From positions 186,001 through 250,000 of the forward strand of contig NZ_CANKZF010000001.1 of the NCBI RefSeq assembly GCF_947488515.1: a stretch of DNA of 64,000 nt. Direction: 5' to 3'. Within the stretch, counting starts at the first letter, position 1, and each line of letters begins with the position of its first letter. The notes under the pieces were generated by a model, which ran no database searches, was not told the DNA's origin, and saw only the letters and a program-made list of their open reading frames with translations. The stretch is from an uncultured Nocardioides sp. (GTDB lineage: Bacteria > Actinomycetota > Actinomycetes > Propionibacteriales > Nocardioidaceae). Made by a program: the position numbers and the translations under genes. Below are positions 49,690 to 63,586 of the stretch, in pieces.

Positions 49690-50186
49690 CCGAGCAGCCT
49701 CCGGACCTCGGCCGCCACCTCGTCGGCGGTGCGGCCGTCGGTGTCGACGGTGTGGGCGGACACGGACTCGTAGACGGGGGTGCGCTCGTCGAGAAGCGCC
49801 TTGATGCGCGCGCGCACGTTGCCGAGCAGGAGCGGTCGCCCGACCCCGAGGCCGACCCGCTTCACGGCGTCGGCGAGGCCGACCCGCAGGAAGACGACCG
49901 GCAGCCCGGCCAGCAGCTCGCGCGTCTCCGGCCGCAGGACCGCACCACCGCCGAGCGCGAGCACGCCCTCGTGCTCCGTGAGCGCAGCGGCGACCGCGGC
50001 GGCCTCGAGGTCGCGGAAGTGGTCCTCGCCCGACTCGACGAAGATGTCGGAGATCTCGCGGCCGGTCGCGGCCTCGATGTCGGTGTCGGTGTCGCGCACG
50101 GGCAGGTCCCAGGCGTCGCCGAGCAGGCCAGCGACCGTCGTCTTGCCGGCCCCCATGGGCCCGACCAGCACCACGCGCGGGCTCAT
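49686..50186 (-). CDS. aroK: Shikimate kinase
   Basis: 166 residues. MSPRVVLVGPMGAGKTTVAG holds the Walker A loop, DTDTDIEAATGREISDIFVE the shikimate/Mg site and VLALGGGAVLRPETRELLAG the substrate loop. The adenine-side Arg lies in VGRPLLLG and the lid in ERTPVYESVS. It phosphorylates shikimate at O3. ATG 50186 lies 7 nt after the aroC stop. Confidence 0.97.
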   Translation of the reverse strand: MSPRVVLVGPMGAGKTTVAGLLGDAWDLPVRDTDTDIEAATGREISDIFVESGEDHFRDLEAAAVAAALTEHEGVLALGGGAVLRPETRELLAGLPVVFLRVGLADAVKRVGLGVGRPLLLGNVRARIKALLDERTPVYESVSAHTVDTDGRTADEVAAEVRRLLG

Positions 50187-50193
50187 CGGATGC

Positions 50194-51372
50194 TCACCGG
50201 AAACGGAGGGTGTCGAGGTAGGACTCGGCGTTGCGCCGCGTCTCCTGCACCGAGTCGCCGCCGAACTTCTCCACCACGGCGTCGGCCAGCACGAGCGCCA
50301 CCATCGCCTCGGCGACGATGCCGGCCGCGGGCACGGCGCACACGTCGGAGCGCTGGTGGTGCGCGACGGTCGCCTCACCGGTGGCCACGTCGACCGTGCG
50401 CAGCGCCTTCGGCACGGTGGCGATGGGCTTCATCGCGGCGCGCACCCGCAGCACCTCACCGGTGGACATGCCGCCCTCGGTGCCGCCGGAGCGGCCGGAA
50501 GTGCGGCGCAGGCCGTCGTTGGTCGTGACGATCTCGTCGTGCGCGAGCGAGCCGGGGGTGTCGGCGAGCTCGAAGCCGTCACCGACCTCGACGCCCTTGA
50601 TCGCCTGGATCCCCATCAGCGCGCCGGCGAGCTTGGCGTCGAGGCGCCGGTCCCAGTGCACGTGGGAGCCGAGGCCCGGCGGCAGGCCGTGGACGACGAC
50701 CTCGACGACACCGCCGAGGGTGTCGCCGTCCTTGTGGGCCTGGTCGATGCGGGCCACCATCGCGGCGCTCGCCTCGGGGTCGAGGCAGCGGACCTCGTCG
50801 GCGTCGAGGCGCTCGACGTCGTCGGGAGCGGGGACGAGGCCAGCGGGCGCCTTGACGCCGCCGAGCGAGACCACGTGGGACACGATGCGGGCGCCGACAG
50901 CCTGCTCGAGGAAGTTGGACGCCACGCGGCCGAGCGCGACGCGGGCCGCGGTCTCGCGGGCGGACGCGCGCTCGAGGATGGGACGGGCCTCGTCGAAGTC
51001 GTACTTCTGCATGCCGACGAGGTCGGCGTGGCCGGGCCGCGGACGGGTCAGCTTGGCGTTGCGGGCGAGCGCCTCGAGCTCGACGGGGTCGACGGGGTCC
51101 GCCGACATGACCTTCTCCCACTTCGGCCACTCGGTGTTGCCGACCTCGATGGCCACGGGACCGCCCTGGGTCTCACCGTGGCGCACGCCGCCGAGCACGC
51201 GGACCTGGTCCTGCTCGAACTTCATCCGGGCGCCGCGGCCGTAGCCGAGCCGGCGCCGGGCCAGTGAGTCGGCGAGGTCGTCGGTCGTGACGCGGACGTG
51301 GGCGGGCAGCCCCTCGAGGATCGCCACCAGCGAGGGACCGTGGGACTCGCCTGCTGTGAGCCATCGGAGCAT
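50194..51372 (-). CDS. aroC: Chorismate synthase
   Basis: 392 residues. Family signatures are [20 protein letters not shown] at the start, [80 protein letters not shown] and [20 protein letters not shown]. It is FMN-dependent and forms chorismate from EPSP. Confidence 0.98.
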   Translation of the reverse strand: MLRWLTAGESHGPSLVAILEGLPAHVRVTTDDLADSLARRRLGYGRGARMKFEQDQVRVLGGVRHGETQGGPVAIEVGNTEWPKWEKVMSADPVDPVELEALARNAKLTRPRPGHADLVGMQKYDFDEARPILERASARETAARVALGRVASNFLEQAVGARIVSHVVSLGGVKAPAGLVPAPDDVERLDADEVRCLDPEASAAMVARIDQAHKDGDTLGGVVEVVVHGLPPGLGSHVHWDRRLDAKLAGALMGIQAIKGVEVGDGFELADTPGSLAHDEIVTTNDGLRRTSGRSGGTEGGMSTGEVLRVRAAMKPIATVPKALRTVDVATGEATVAHHQRSDVCAVPAAGIVAEAMVALVLADAVVEKFGGDSVQETRRNAESYLDTLRFR

Positions 51373-51384
51373 GGGTGAAGTCTC

Positions 51385-52131
51385 TCAGCCCCACATGCGC
51401 GCAGCGAGCGCAGTCCCCCAGACGAGACCCACCAGCGCGCCACCGACCATGAACGGACCGAAGGGGAACGACCTCTTGAGCAGGCTGCGGTCGCGTCGCG
51501 CCAGCAGCACGACGAGCGCCGGGACGACGAACAGCATGAAGCTCGCCCACAGGCCGATCGCCAGCGCGCCCCACCCGGCCCAGCCGAGCACGAGCCCGAC
51601 CGGCGCGGCCAGCCGGACGTCGCCGAAGCCCATCCCGGCCGACCGCACGAACCACAGCACCCAGTAGAAGGACCGGGCGAGCACCATCGCGACGAGGGCG
51701 CGCACGAGTGCCTCACGCTCCCCCGTCGCCAGGCCCACCACCGTCACCACGACGACCGCGGCGAGGGTGACGGGCAGGACGACGACGCGGGGCAGCAGGC
51801 GGGTGTGCCAGTCGATCACCGACAGGGCGACCGCGACCGGGGTCAGCGGCACCAGCCACAGCAGCGGCCAGTCGAGCCCGGTGGCCGCGCCGAGCAGGGC
51901 CCCCGCCGCAGCCGACAGCAGCGCGCTGCGCCACGCGAGACCCGGCCGGGCGGCGATGTCGGCGTAGAGCATCTTGAGGGGCTCGTCGGCGGGTGGCGCG
52001 TCCTCCGCCACCTGCTTCGGCGCGGGCTCCGGCACGCGCGCGACCAGCCGCGGGACCAGCAGGCCGCCCAGCCCGGCGAGCAGGGCCGCGACGGTCGCGG
52101 CGAGCGCAGGGTCGGTCAGGGTGTCGGTCAC
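51385..52131 (-). CDS. A24 family prepilin peptidase
   Basis: 248 residues with about seven membrane helices. The two catalytic Asp are visible in ALSVIDWHTRLLPRVVVLPV and GMGFGDVRLAAPVGLVLG (the GxGD motif). The Cys-rich methylase domain of classic PilD is absent. The enzyme cleaves type IV pilin-like leader peptides. A peptidase of this type sits next to aroE in mycobacteria also, so the position is conserved although its link to shikimate synthesis is unclear. GTG 52131 is the first suitable start. Confidence 0.9.
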   Translation of the reverse strand: MTDTLTDPALAATVAALLAGLGGLLVPRLVARVPEPAPKQVAEDAPPADEPLKMLYADIAARPGLAWRSALLSAAAGALLGAATGLDWPLLWLVPLTPVAVALSVIDWHTRLLPRVVVLPVTLAAVVVVTVVGLATGEREALVRALVAMVLARSFYWVLWFVRSAGMGFGDVRLAAPVGLVLGWAGWGALAIGLWASFMLFVVPALVVLLARRDRSLLKRSFPFGPFMVGGALVGLVWGTALAARMWG

Positions 52132-52139
52132 GTGGTCAT

Positions 52140-52970
52140 TCAACCGGCATGGCGCGCCGCAAGGGCGCGTTCGCCTGCTTCTCTCAGCACGTCGACCGCG
52201 ACCGTCCGTCCGGTGAACAGCTCGACCTGCAGCACCGCCTGGTGCACGAGGAGGTCCAGGCCGCCGACGACCGTGCGGCCGGCCGCCGCGGCGACGAGGG
52301 GCGTGGGCCACGGGTCGTACAGCACGTCGAAGACGACGGGCACGTCCGCGCAGCCCGCGACCAGCTCGGGCGTCTGGGCCGACGCCGGGATGGTCGACAC
52401 CAGGATGTCGGAGCCGGCGGGTCCGGCGCCCAGCGTCGACACCACGACCTCGGGCGCAGCCGGGTGCGCCCGGAGGGCGGCGAGGGTCTCGGTCGCCCGG
52501 GCCTCCTCCCGCACCGCGAGGACGATCGTGCGCACACCGAGGTCGGCCAGCGCGAGTCCGACCGAGGTGGCCGTCGCACCCCCGCCGAGGATCGTCGCGG
52601 TCACCAGCGGGGTCGACGTGCGCTCACGGATGGCGGCGACCGCTCCGGGCAGGTCGGTGTTGTCGCCGACCCGGGTGCCGTCGTCCTCGATCACCATCGT
52701 GTTGACGGCGCCGGCGAGGCGCGCCCGGTCGGTGAGCCGATCGACCAGCGGCAGCGCCTCGCGCTTGAGGGGCATGGTCAGCGAGAGCCCGCGCCACTCC
52801 CCGCCGAGTCGCGAGAGGAACCCCCCGAGGCCGCCGGAGCCGACCCGGTGGGCGTCGTAGGTCCAGTCCAGTCCCAGCTCGGCGTACGCCGCCCGGTGCA
52901 GCGCCGGCGACAGCGAGTGGGCGATCGGGTCGCCCAGCACGCCGCAGCGCCGGCCCGGCCCGCTGCTCAC
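52140..52970 (-). CDS. aroE: Shikimate dehydrogenase
   Basis: 276 residues. CGVLGDPIAHSLSPALHRAA binds shikimate (Ser pair). LTMPLKREALPLVDRL carries the catalytic Lys and VNTMVIEDDGTRVGDNTDLP the catalytic Asp. The nucleotide-binding domain starts ATILGGGATATSVGLALADL. It reduces 3-dehydroshikimate with NADPH. GTG 52970 lies 22 nt after mltG. Confidence 0.95.
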   Translation of the reverse strand: MSSGPGRRCGVLGDPIAHSLSPALHRAAYAELGLDWTYDAHRVGSGGLGGFLSRLGGEWRGLSLTMPLKREALPLVDRLTDRARLAGAVNTMVIEDDGTRVGDNTDLPGAVAAIRERTSTPLVTATILGGGATATSVGLALADLGVRTIVLAVREEARATETLAALRAHPAAPEVVVSTLGAGPAGSDILVSTIPASAQTPELVAGCADVPVVFDVLYDPWPTPLVAAAAGRTVVGGLDLLVHQAVLQVELFTGRTVAVDVLREAGERALAARHAG

Positions 52971-52992
52971 GTCAGCGGGCTCGGGGTCGGGC

Positions 52993-54180
52993 TCAGCATC
53001 GGTCGGAGGTCTCGCAGTAGGTCTTGTACTCGTCGCGTCCCTCGAGGAAGCCGTCGTAGTCCTCGTAGAACTTGGTCTCGCCCGTGGAGAGGTCGACCGT
53101 GACGTAGTAGTACCAGTCGCCGTCGGCGGGGTTGGCGGCTGCCGCGATGGCGTCGTCGCCCGGAGACTCGATCGGGGTCGGCGGGAGACCGGCGTTGATG
53201 CGGGTGTTGTAGGGCGTGTCCTCGGCCAGCTGGTCGGGGGTCAGCTCGGTCGAGCCGGGCGAGAGCCCGAGACCGTAGGCGATCGAGGCGTCGATGCCGA
53301 GCGTGCCGTTGGTGCCGCCCTTGTCGCCGGGCCCGTCGAGACGGTTGTAGATCACGCGCGAGATCTTGGGCATGTCGTCGCCGCGGCCCTCGGCCTCGAT
53401 CAGCGAGGCGATGATCATCAGCTCGCCGGGCGTCTTGCCGAGCTCGGCGGCCTTCTCCTCGAGACCGGCGGCGTCCGCGGCCTCGCGCCAGCGGTCGACC
53501 ATCATCTTGAGGATGCGGGGCGGCTTCATGCCCGGCTTGATCTCGTAGGTGGCCGGGAACAGGTAGCCCTCGGCGTTGCCGTCGGCGTAGTCGGGCAGCC
53601 CGAGGCGGTCGGGCTGCTGCAGTGCCCGGTTCCACGCCTGCTCGGGGTAGTCGGTGTTCTCGGCGAGCGTCGAGACGATCTCGGTGAGCCGCAGGCCCTC
53701 GGGGATCGTGACGGTCGGGAACCCGATGAGGTTGTCGGGGTCGACGAGGACCTCGAGGGCGTCGGCTGCCTTCATCTGCTTCTGGAGCTCGTAGGCACCG
53801 ACCTGGATGCCGGCGGCGTCGGGCTCGCCGGCGGCCGCGTCGATGAAGGCCTGGACCGACTTGGTGACGCCGTCGGCCTTGAGGTTGCGACCGATCTGGG
53901 CGGTCGAGTCGCCCTCGTTGACGGTGAACTCGACCGAGCCCTTGCCCGGGCCCGGGTAGTCGTCGGGCCCTTGGAACTGGTCGGCGACCCACGAGACGCC
54001 CTGCGTCAGCGCGACGTAGAAGCCCCCGAGGAGCACCACGAGCGCGACCAGTACCGCGAGGCAGCCCTTGAGGCCGCGTCCCTTGCGGCGCTTGCCGCCC
54101 GGGACGTAGTCGCGGTCCTCGAGCTCCTCGCGCTCGTCCGCGCGGACGTCGTCGTCCGGACGGGTCTCGTGCTCACTCAT
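52993..54180 (-). CDS. mltG: Endolytic peptidoglycan transglycosylase MltG
   Basis: 395 residues. A charged cytoplasmic N-terminus is followed by one membrane anchor ([20 protein letters not shown]), a LysM-like region ([20 protein letters not shown]) and the YceG catalytic domain: [55 protein letters not shown] with the catalytic Glu, and [17 protein letters not shown]. It cleaves nascent glycan strands and sets chain length. The start overlaps ruvX by 8 nt. Confidence 0.96.
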   Translation of the reverse strand: MSEHETRPDDDVRADEREELEDRDYVPGGKRRKGRGLKGCLAVLVALVVLLGGFYVALTQGVSWVADQFQGPDDYPGPGKGSVEFTVNEGDSTAQIGRNLKADGVTKSVQAFIDAAAGEPDAAGIQVGAYELQKQMKAADALEVLVDPDNLIGFPTVTIPEGLRLTEIVSTLAENTDYPEQAWNRALQQPDRLGLPDYADGNAEGYLFPATYEIKPGMKPPRILKMMVDRWREAADAAGLEEKAAELGKTPGELMIIASLIEAEGRGDDMPKISRVIYNRLDGPGDKGGTNGTLGIDASIAYGLGLSPGSTELTPDQLAEDTPYNTRINAGLPPTPIESPGDDAIAAAANPADGDWYYYVTVDLSTGETKFYEDYDGFLEGRDEYKTYCETSDRC

Positions 54181-54640
54181 CTGTCTCCGTCACCTCGACG
54201 ATCTCTCCCGGGGCGTGTCCACTCGACCGCTCCGTGTCCAGTGCAGTCTGCAGGATCAGCACGGCCGCTGCCTGATCGACGACGGCGCGCCGCTTGGCCC
54301 CGTGGCGCCCCTGCTCGCGCAGGATCGACTCCGCGGACACCGTGGTCAGTCGTTCATCACACAGCCTCACGGGCACGGGGGCAACTCGGCGAGCCAGCCG
54401 GCCGGCGAGCGCACGCGCCTTCTCCGCTGCCGGGCCCTCGGTCCCGTTGAGCGAGCGCGGCAGCCCGACCACGACCTCGACCGCCTCCCTCTCGGCGACG
54501 AGCTGCGCGAGACGACGTACGTCGCCCCGGCCGCTGCGCACCGTCTCGACGGGGGTGGCGAGGAAGCCGGAGGGGTCGCTGCTCGCGACGCCGATCCGGG
54601 CGTCGCCCGGGTCGATGCCGAGCCGCACGCCGGTCCGCAT
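54173..54640 (-). CDS. ruvX: Holliday junction resolvase-like protein RuvX (YqgF)
   Basis: 155 residues, RNase H-like fold. [20 protein letters not shown] has the first catalytic Asp, [20 protein letters not shown] the second strand with LPRxLNG, and [20 protein letters not shown] the Asp/Glu pair. [14 protein letters not shown] completes the site. The family acts in 16S rRNA 5'-end processing or junction resolution. It begins 3 nt after alaS. Confidence 0.96.
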   Translation of the reverse strand: MRTGVRLGIDPGDARIGVASSDPSGFLATPVETVRSGRGDVRRLAQLVAEREAVEVVVGLPRSLNGTEGPAAEKARALAGRLARRVAPVPVRLCDERLTTVSAESILREQGRHGAKRRAVVDQAAAVLILQTALDTERSSGHAPGEIVEVTETDE

Positions 54641-54642
54641 CC

Positions 54643-57341
<2,699 letters not shown>

Positions 57342-57342
<1 letters not shown>

Positions 57343-57614
57343 CAGTTCTCGTTCTCCTGGGTGGTGCTGGCGGTCAGTTCGGGTGGTCCGGGCTCATGAG
57401 AAGTGGGCCGCAGGCCGAGCTGCTCGCGCAACTCGGTTTCGCGCTCGGCACGGCCCTGCTGGACCTCCTCGGCGAAGAGCCGGGCGCCGGCCTGCCAGCC
57501 GCGGACGCGGTCGCGCAGGCCGTCGGCGGTGAGGGACTCGGCGACGCGGCGGGCGCGGGCAGCGGCGTACACCCCGACCCCCGCCCCGGCGACGAACCAG
57601 AGAGGGCGTCCCAT
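57342..57614 (-). CDS. Small membrane-associated protein (DUF6167-like)
   Basis: 90 residues. A short N-terminal hydrophobic stretch (PLWFVAGAGVGVYAAARA) is followed by a helical, basic region (LRDRVRGWQAGARLFAEEVQ) and a disordered acidic tail. Proteins of this shape lie directly upstream of alaS in many actinobacteria. Both ends are coupled by TGATG overlaps to neighbouring genes. Confidence 0.75.
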
Positions 57615-58132
57615 CAGGCGACGTCCTCCCCGAACGATCCCGGACCGTCGTCGCGCGCTGCGGCCCGCTCACGGGCCCGGAACTCGCGCAGCGCCTGCTT
57701 CATCTCGGCGCGGCGGCCTCGCCCGGCACGCCGGGTCTCCTGCCGCACCTCGAAGCGGATCCGGTTGCGGGTCTCGGGCGACAGCGCCCGGCGCAGGCCG
57801 TGGGTCCAGCCGGCCGCCTTGACCACGGTCTCGCGGGCGACGATGTCGGTGAAGAGACGGCCGTCGATCGGGCGGGCCACTGGCACGCGCACGGCGGGCG
57901 GCGCGTCGTCCTCGCGGGGGGTGCCCACCTGGGTGATCACGAAGGCTGCGGTGTCGCTCTCGGCGACCGGGGGCGCCTGCGCCACCGGGCCCGCGGGCAC
58001 GGCGACGTGCTCGGCGAGCGTGGCCACGAGGGCCTCGGCCCGGCGGGCCCTGCGGTGCGCGAGCAGCGCGACGACGAGCGCGACGAGCGCCACTGCGCAC
58101 GCTGCACCCAGCCCCACCTGCTCCGTCGTCAC
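57614..58132 (-). CDS. Single-pass membrane protein of unknown function
   Basis: 172 residues. One N-terminal membrane helix (LGAACAVALVALVVALLAH) precedes a cytoplasmic region rich in Arg and Ala with ETRNRIRFEVRQETRRAGRG and KQALREFRARERAAARD near the end. No family named with confidence. GTG 58132 follows TAGGCT by 7 nt, making it the leaderless first gene of the alaS-aro operon. Its stop overlaps the next gene as TGATG. Confidence 0.75.
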   Translation of the reverse strand: MTTEQVGLGAACAVALVALVVALLAHRRARRAEALVATLAEHVAVPAGPVAQAPPVAESDTAAFVITQVGTPREDDAPPAVRVPVARPIDGRLFTDIVARETVVKAAGWTHGLRRALSPETRNRIRFEVRQETRRAGRGRRAEMKQALREFRARERAAARDDGPGSFGEDVA

Positions 58133-58139
58133 GGCGCCG

Positions 58140-58145
58140 AGCCTA
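58140..58145 (-). promoter_or_regulatory. -10-like TAGGCT at the head of the alaS-aro operon
   Basis: TAGGCT on the minus strand, 7 nt before GTG 58132. All genes down to about 47574 follow in the same direction with gaps under 25 nt. Confidence 0.5.
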
Positions 58146-58161
58146 CAAGCCCCGCGGGGGC

Positions 58162-59832
58162 TCAGGGGATGGCGAGGTCACCCGCGGCGCGCACCCGCAG
58201 CCAGCGGAACCCGTAGCCCTCCAGCGCGACGCGGGTCGTCGCCCCACCCGTGACCACCTCCTCGGCCATCAGGTCCACCGCCTCGAGACCCTCGTCGCCG
58301 GGATCGATCGGTACGTCGACGGTGACGGGATCGGCACCGAGGTTGTGCACCGTCACGACCGCGCTGCCGTCGAGCTGGCACCGCTGCACCAGCACCTGCG
58401 CGGACGGCTGGTCGACGACGGCCCACGTGCCCCATCCCAGCTCGGGACAGGTGCGCCGGATGCTGATGAGCTTGCGCATGAAGCTCCACAGCGAGTCGGG
58501 GTCGTGCATCTGTGAGACGACGTTGACGTGCTCGGGGGCGCAGGCGCCCGGCACGACCCGCTGCACGAGGCGCGAGGGAGGCGCTGTGGAGAAGCCTCCG
58601 TTGCGACTGGCGCTCCACTGCATCGGCGTGCGCACGGCCATCCGCCCGTCGGCCTCGAGGTCCTCCCCCATGCCGATCTCCTCGCCGTAGTAGAGCGTGG
58701 GGGTGCCGGGCAGGGAGAACATCAGGCTGTAGGCCATCCGGATCCGCCGGGGGTCGCCGCCGAGCATGGTCGGGAGCCGGCGTTTGAGGCCACGGTCGTA
58801 GACCTGCATCTCCGGCTCCGGACCGAAGGCCGCGAACACCTCCCGGCGCTCGGCGTCGCCGAGCTTGTCGAGCGTGAGCTCGTCGTGGTTGCGCAGGAAC
58901 GTCGCCCACTGGCAGGTCATGGCGATGGCTGGCCGCTCCTCGAGGGCGGTGACGATCGGTCCGGCGTCCTCGCGGGCCAGCGCCAGGTAGGTCGCCTGCA
59001 TGCCGATGAAGTCGAACTGCATCTGCAGCTCGTCGGCGGACTCCCCACCGAAGAACTCGAGCTGCTGGGCGTGGAGCAGGTTGACCTCGCCGAGCATCAT
59101 CGCGTGGCCGGCGCGGCGGTTGAGGAAGCCGCGGATGGTCCGCATCAGCTCGTGCGGGTCCACCACGCGGGCGGGGTCCCCGATGTTCATGGCGTTCTGC
59201 TCCATGAACGGGATGCCGTCGACCCGGAAGCCGTCGAAGCCGAGCTCCAGCCAGAAGCCGACGACGCGCAGGATCTCGTCCACCACCTCGGGGTTGGCGA
59301 GGTCGAGGTCGGGCTGGTGCTTGTAGAAGTTGTGGAGGTACCACTCCCCCGTGCGGTCGTCGAGCTCCCAGATGGAGTCCTCCTGGTCAGGGAAGACGAC
59401 CAGCTTCGAGGTGTCCGGCGGCTCGGTGTCCCTCCAGACGTAGTGGTCGCGATAGCGGTTGGTCGTGCTGCGCCGCGCAGCCTGGAACCACGGGTGCCGG
59501 TCAGAGGTGTGGTTGACGACCAGGTCGGCGATGACGTTGATGCCGCGGTCGTGGGCCGTGCGAATCACCTCGACCAGCTGGCCGTGGTTGCCCAGGCGTG
59601 GGTCGACGCCGTAGAAGTCGGTGAGGTCGTAGCCGTCGTCGCGGTCGGGGCTCGGGTAGAACGGCATCAGCCACAGACAGGTGATGCCCAGCTCCGCGAG
59701 GTAGTCGATGCGTTCGGCCAGACCGCCGAGATCACCCACGCCGTCGCCGTCGGAGTCGTAGAAGGTCTCGATGTCGAGGCAGTAGATGACCGCGCTCTTC
59801 CACCACAAGTCGCTCGTGTCGGTGACTCTCAC
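58162..59832 (-). CDS. GH13 alpha-amylase family enzyme (trehalose synthase-like)
   Basis: 556 residues from GTG 59832. The barrel has the four GH13 regions: VIADLVVNHTSDRHPWFQAA, GFDGFRVDGIPFMEQNAM with the nucleophile Asp, HAMMLGEVNLLHAQQ with the acid/base Glu and TFLRNHDELTLDKL with the third Asp. The start WWKSAVIYCLDIETFYDSDG and DGVGDLGGLAERIDYL match trehalose synthases and maltosyl/sucrose-active relatives. It likely isomerises or hydrolyses an alpha-glucoside in the cytoplasm. The true substrate is not certain. Next to an LLM-class oxidoreductase, 32 nt downstream of it. Confidence 0.9.
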   Translation of the reverse strand: MRVTDTSDLWWKSAVIYCLDIETFYDSDGDGVGDLGGLAERIDYLAELGITCLWLMPFYPSPDRDDGYDLTDFYGVDPRLGNHGQLVEVIRTAHDRGINVIADLVVNHTSDRHPWFQAARRSTTNRYRDHYVWRDTEPPDTSKLVVFPDQEDSIWELDDRTGEWYLHNFYKHQPDLDLANPEVVDEILRVVGFWLELGFDGFRVDGIPFMEQNAMNIGDPARVVDPHELMRTIRGFLNRRAGHAMMLGEVNLLHAQQLEFFGGESADELQMQFDFIGMQATYLALAREDAGPIVTALEERPAIAMTCQWATFLRNHDELTLDKLGDAERREVFAAFGPEPEMQVYDRGLKRRLPTMLGGDPRRIRMAYSLMFSLPGTPTLYYGEEIGMGEDLEADGRMAVRTPMQWSASRNGGFSTAPPSRLVQRVVPGACAPEHVNVVSQMHDPDSLWSFMRKLISIRRTCPELGWGTWAVVDQPSAQVLVQRCQLDGSAVVTVHNLGADPVTVDVPIDPGDEGLEAVDLMAEEVVTGGATTRVALEGYGFRWLRVRAAGDLAIP

Positions 59833-59838
59833 GCCCAC

Positions 59839-59844
59839 ACACAA
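59839..59844 (-). promoter_or_regulatory. Weak -10-like TTGTGT upstream of GH13 gene
   Basis: TTGTGT on the minus strand, 6 nt before GTG 59832. This is a poor -10 match, and the gene may instead be read through from the upstream LLM oxidoreductase gene. Confidence 0.2.
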
Positions 59845-59864
59845 GCAGATGTAGGACCCGGCCG

Positions 59865-60821
59865 TCAGCCCCTGAGGGCGGGAAGGACCTCGGCGCCGAA
59901 GGCGTCGATGAAGCCGGTCTGCTCCTGGCCGACGAAGTGGAGGTAGAGGTCGTCGAACCCGACGGCCGCCAGCTCGGCGAGGCGGTCGCGGTGCCACGAC
60001 AGGTCGTGGGACACCTCGACGGCGCCACGTACGGCGTCCATGTCCACGTGCTCGGCCATCACGTCGAAGGCCTGCGGGGTCTCGGTGTCCCAGTTGACCG
60101 GCTCGGTGAAGACGTTGCTGCGCCACTGGTCGAAGGCGATGGCTTCCGCCTCCTCGCGGGTCGGCGCCCACGACAGGTGGACCTGCAGGGAGAGCGGGCC
60201 GCGGCCGCCCGCGTCGCGGTAGGCCGACACGATGTCACGGAGCACCTCGACAGGCTGGTTGATCGTGACGAGCCCTTCTGCCCACGCGGCCACCCGCCCG
60301 GCGGACGCGACGGACACGGCGGGGCCGATGAGGCGCGGCCGGACCGCCGGGACGTCCCACAGACGGGCGCGGTCGACGGTCACCAGGCCGTCGTGCGACA
60401 CCTCCTCGCCGTCGAGGAGTCGCTGGATCACGTCGACGCACTCCTCGAGGCGCCTGGTCCGCACCTCCTTGCGGGGCCAACGCTCACCGGTGATGTGCTC
60501 GTTGCTGGCCTCCCCGCTCCCCAGCGCGGTCCAGAAGCGGCCGGGGAACATCTCTCCGAGGGTCGCGATCTTCTGCGCCACCACGGCGGGGTGGTACCGC
60601 TGCCCCGGCGCGCAGACGCAGCCGAGCTCCAACCCTGTGCGGGCCAGCGCAGCCCCCAGCCACGACCAGGCGTAGCCGGAGTGGCCCTGGCGGGTGCTCC
60701 ACGGACCGAAGTGGTCGGAGCACATGGCCATCTCGAACCCGGCCTGTTCGGCGTGCTGGACGTCGCTCAGCAGGCGCGACGGAGCGATCTGCTCGTGGGA
60801 GGCGTGGAACCCGAGGCGCAT
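59865..60821 (-). CDS. LLM class flavin oxidoreductase (TIGR03885-like)
   Basis: 318 residues, a luciferase-like TIM barrel. MRLGFHASHEQIAPSRLLSD, FEMAMCSDHFGPWSTRQGHS, SGYAWSWLGAALARTGLELG and PGRFWTALGSGEASNEHITG match the TIGR03885 subfamily of probable FMN-dependent (non-F420) oxidoreductases. VTINQPVEVLRDIVSAYRDA and LQVHLSWAPTREEAEAIAFD follow. The substrate is unknown. ATG 60821 has TACGGT 6 nt upstream. The gene is co-directional with the GH13 gene. Confidence 0.9.
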   Translation of the reverse strand: MRLGFHASHEQIAPSRLLSDVQHAEQAGFEMAMCSDHFGPWSTRQGHSGYAWSWLGAALARTGLELGCVCAPGQRYHPAVVAQKIATLGEMFPGRFWTALGSGEASNEHITGERWPRKEVRTRRLEECVDVIQRLLDGEEVSHDGLVTVDRARLWDVPAVRPRLIGPAVSVASAGRVAAWAEGLVTINQPVEVLRDIVSAYRDAGGRGPLSLQVHLSWAPTREEAEAIAFDQWRSNVFTEPVNWDTETPQAFDVMAEHVDMDAVRGAVEVSHDLSWHRDRLAELAAVGFDDLYLHFVGQEQTGFIDAFGAEVLPALRG

Positions 60822-60827
60822 GCCGTC

Positions 60828-60833
60828 ACCGTA
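60828..60833 (-). promoter_or_regulatory. -10-like TACGGT for leaderless LLM oxidoreductase gene
   Basis: TACGGT on the minus strand, 6 nt (gacggc) before ATG 60821. Confidence 0.5.
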
Positions 60834-60839
60834 GCGGGG

Positions 60840-62219
60840 TCAGCCGCCCCGGACGATGCGTCGTACGCGCTCCCAACGCTCCTTGACCCCGGCCTCCGCA
60901 CCCAGTGCCGTGGGCTTGTAGTAGCTGGCGTCGCTGAGCACGTCGGGGAGGTACTGCTGCTCGGCGACGCCGTAGGGCTCGTCGTGCGGGTAGGCGTAGC
61001 CCTTGCCGTGGCCGAGGTCCTTGGCGCCGCCGTAGTGGGCGTCGCGCAGGTGGGGCGGCACCTGCCCGATCTTGCCGGCCTTCACGTCCGAGATGGCGGC
61101 GTCGATCGCGCTGATCACGGCGTTGGACTTGGGTGCCACCGCCAGGTGGATGGTGGCCTGGGCGAGGTTGATCCGCGCCTCCGGCATCCCGATGAGCTGC
61201 ACCGCCTGCGCCGCCGCGACGGCCGCCTGCAGCGCGGTCGGGTCGGCCAGGCCGATGTCCTCGCTCGCGTGCACGACGAGGCGGCGCGCGATGAAGCGGG
61301 GGTCCTCCCCCGCCTCGATCATCCGCGCGAGGTAGTGGAGCGCGGCGTCGGGGTCGGAGCCGCGGATGGACTTGATGAAGGCGGAGATGACGTCGTAGTG
61401 CTGGTCACCCTGGCGGTCGTAGCGGACGGCGGCCTGGTCGACGGCGGTCTCGGCGGTGGCGAGGTCGATGACGGTGGAGCCGTTGCTGGCTGCCGCTCCG
61501 GCGGCCGCCTCGAGGTAGGTCAGCGCCCGTCGTGCGTCGCCGCCGGCCAGTCGTACGAGGTGGGCGCGGGCGTCCTCCTCGAGCTCGGTCTCCCCCGCCA
61601 GGCCGCGCTCGTCACCGAGCGCCTGGTCGATGACCTCGGCGACGTCGTCGTCGGTGAGCGACTGCAGGCGCAGCAGCAGGCTGCGGGACAGCAGCGGGCT
61701 GATCACGGAGAAGAACGGGTTCTCCGTGGTGGCGGCGATCAGCGTGACCCAGCGGTTCTCCACCCCGGGCAGCAGCGCGTCCTGCTGGGCCTTGGTGAAC
61801 CGGTGCACCTCGTCGACGAACAGGACGGTCTCCTGCCCGCCCCGGGCCAGCTCGGCCCTCGCCCCGTCGATGGCGGCGCGGACCTCCTTGACGCCCGCCG
61901 CGACGGCCGACACCTCGACGAACCGGCGCCTGGTCTGCTGGCTGACGATGGCCGCGATGGTCGTCTTGCCGGTGCCTGGAGGCCCCCAGAGCAGCAGTGA
62001 CATCGACTGGTCGCCCTCGATCAGCCGCCGCAGCGGTGACCCGGCGGCCCGCAGCTGCTGCTGCCCGACGAGCTCGTCGATCGTGCGAGGCCGCATCCGC
62101 ACGGCCAGCGGCGCCGAGGCGTGCGTGTTGGCGCCCAGCGACCCGGCGCTCGGCACCTGGCCGGACGCGGATCCGGGCGCGGGTTGCCCCGCGCCCGGTA
62201 TCTCGAACAAGCCGTCCAC
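60840..62219 (-). CDS. rarA: Replication-associated recombination protein A (RarA/MgsA)
   Basis: 459 residues. After a Pro/Gly-rich N-terminus come [16 protein letters not shown], Walker [21 protein letters not shown], Walker [21 protein letters not shown] and sensor [19 protein letters not shown]. The C-terminal tetramerisation domain reads [40 protein letters not shown] and [18 protein letters not shown]. It acts at stalled replication forks. GTG 62219 follows GATACT by 7 nt. Confidence 0.97.
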   Translation of the reverse strand: MDGLFEIPGAGQPAPGSASGQVPSAGSLGANTHASAPLAVRMRPRTIDELVGQQQLRAAGSPLRRLIEGDQSMSLLLWGPPGTGKTTIAAIVSQQTRRRFVEVSAVAAGVKEVRAAIDGARAELARGGQETVLFVDEVHRFTKAQQDALLPGVENRWVTLIAATTENPFFSVISPLLSRSLLLRLQSLTDDDVAEVIDQALGDERGLAGETELEEDARAHLVRLAGGDARRALTYLEAAAGAAASNGSTVIDLATAETAVDQAAVRYDRQGDQHYDVISAFIKSIRGSDPDAALHYLARMIEAGEDPRFIARRLVVHASEDIGLADPTALQAAVAAAQAVQLIGMPEARINLAQATIHLAVAPKSNAVISAIDAAISDVKAGKIGQVPPHLRDAHYGGAKDLGHGKGYAYPHDEPYGVAEQQYLPDVLSDASYYKPTALGAEAGVKERWERVRRIVRGG

Positions 62220-62226
62220 GCCGGTG

Positions 62227-62232
62227 AGTATC
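62227..62232 (-). promoter_or_regulatory. -10-like GATACT for leaderless rarA
   Basis: GATACT on the minus strand, 7 nt before GTG 62219. The match is good except at the first base. Confidence 0.35.
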
Positions 62233-62254
62233 CCCGACGCCGTCGGTGCGCCTC

Positions 62255-63582
<1,328 letters not shown>

Positions 63583-63586
<4 letters not shown>

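Noticed and set aside
51385..52131. Prepilin peptidase as a foreign insertion in the aro operon
   Set aside because: A peptidase of this family adjoins aroE in mycobacteria too, so the position is ancestral rather than unusual.
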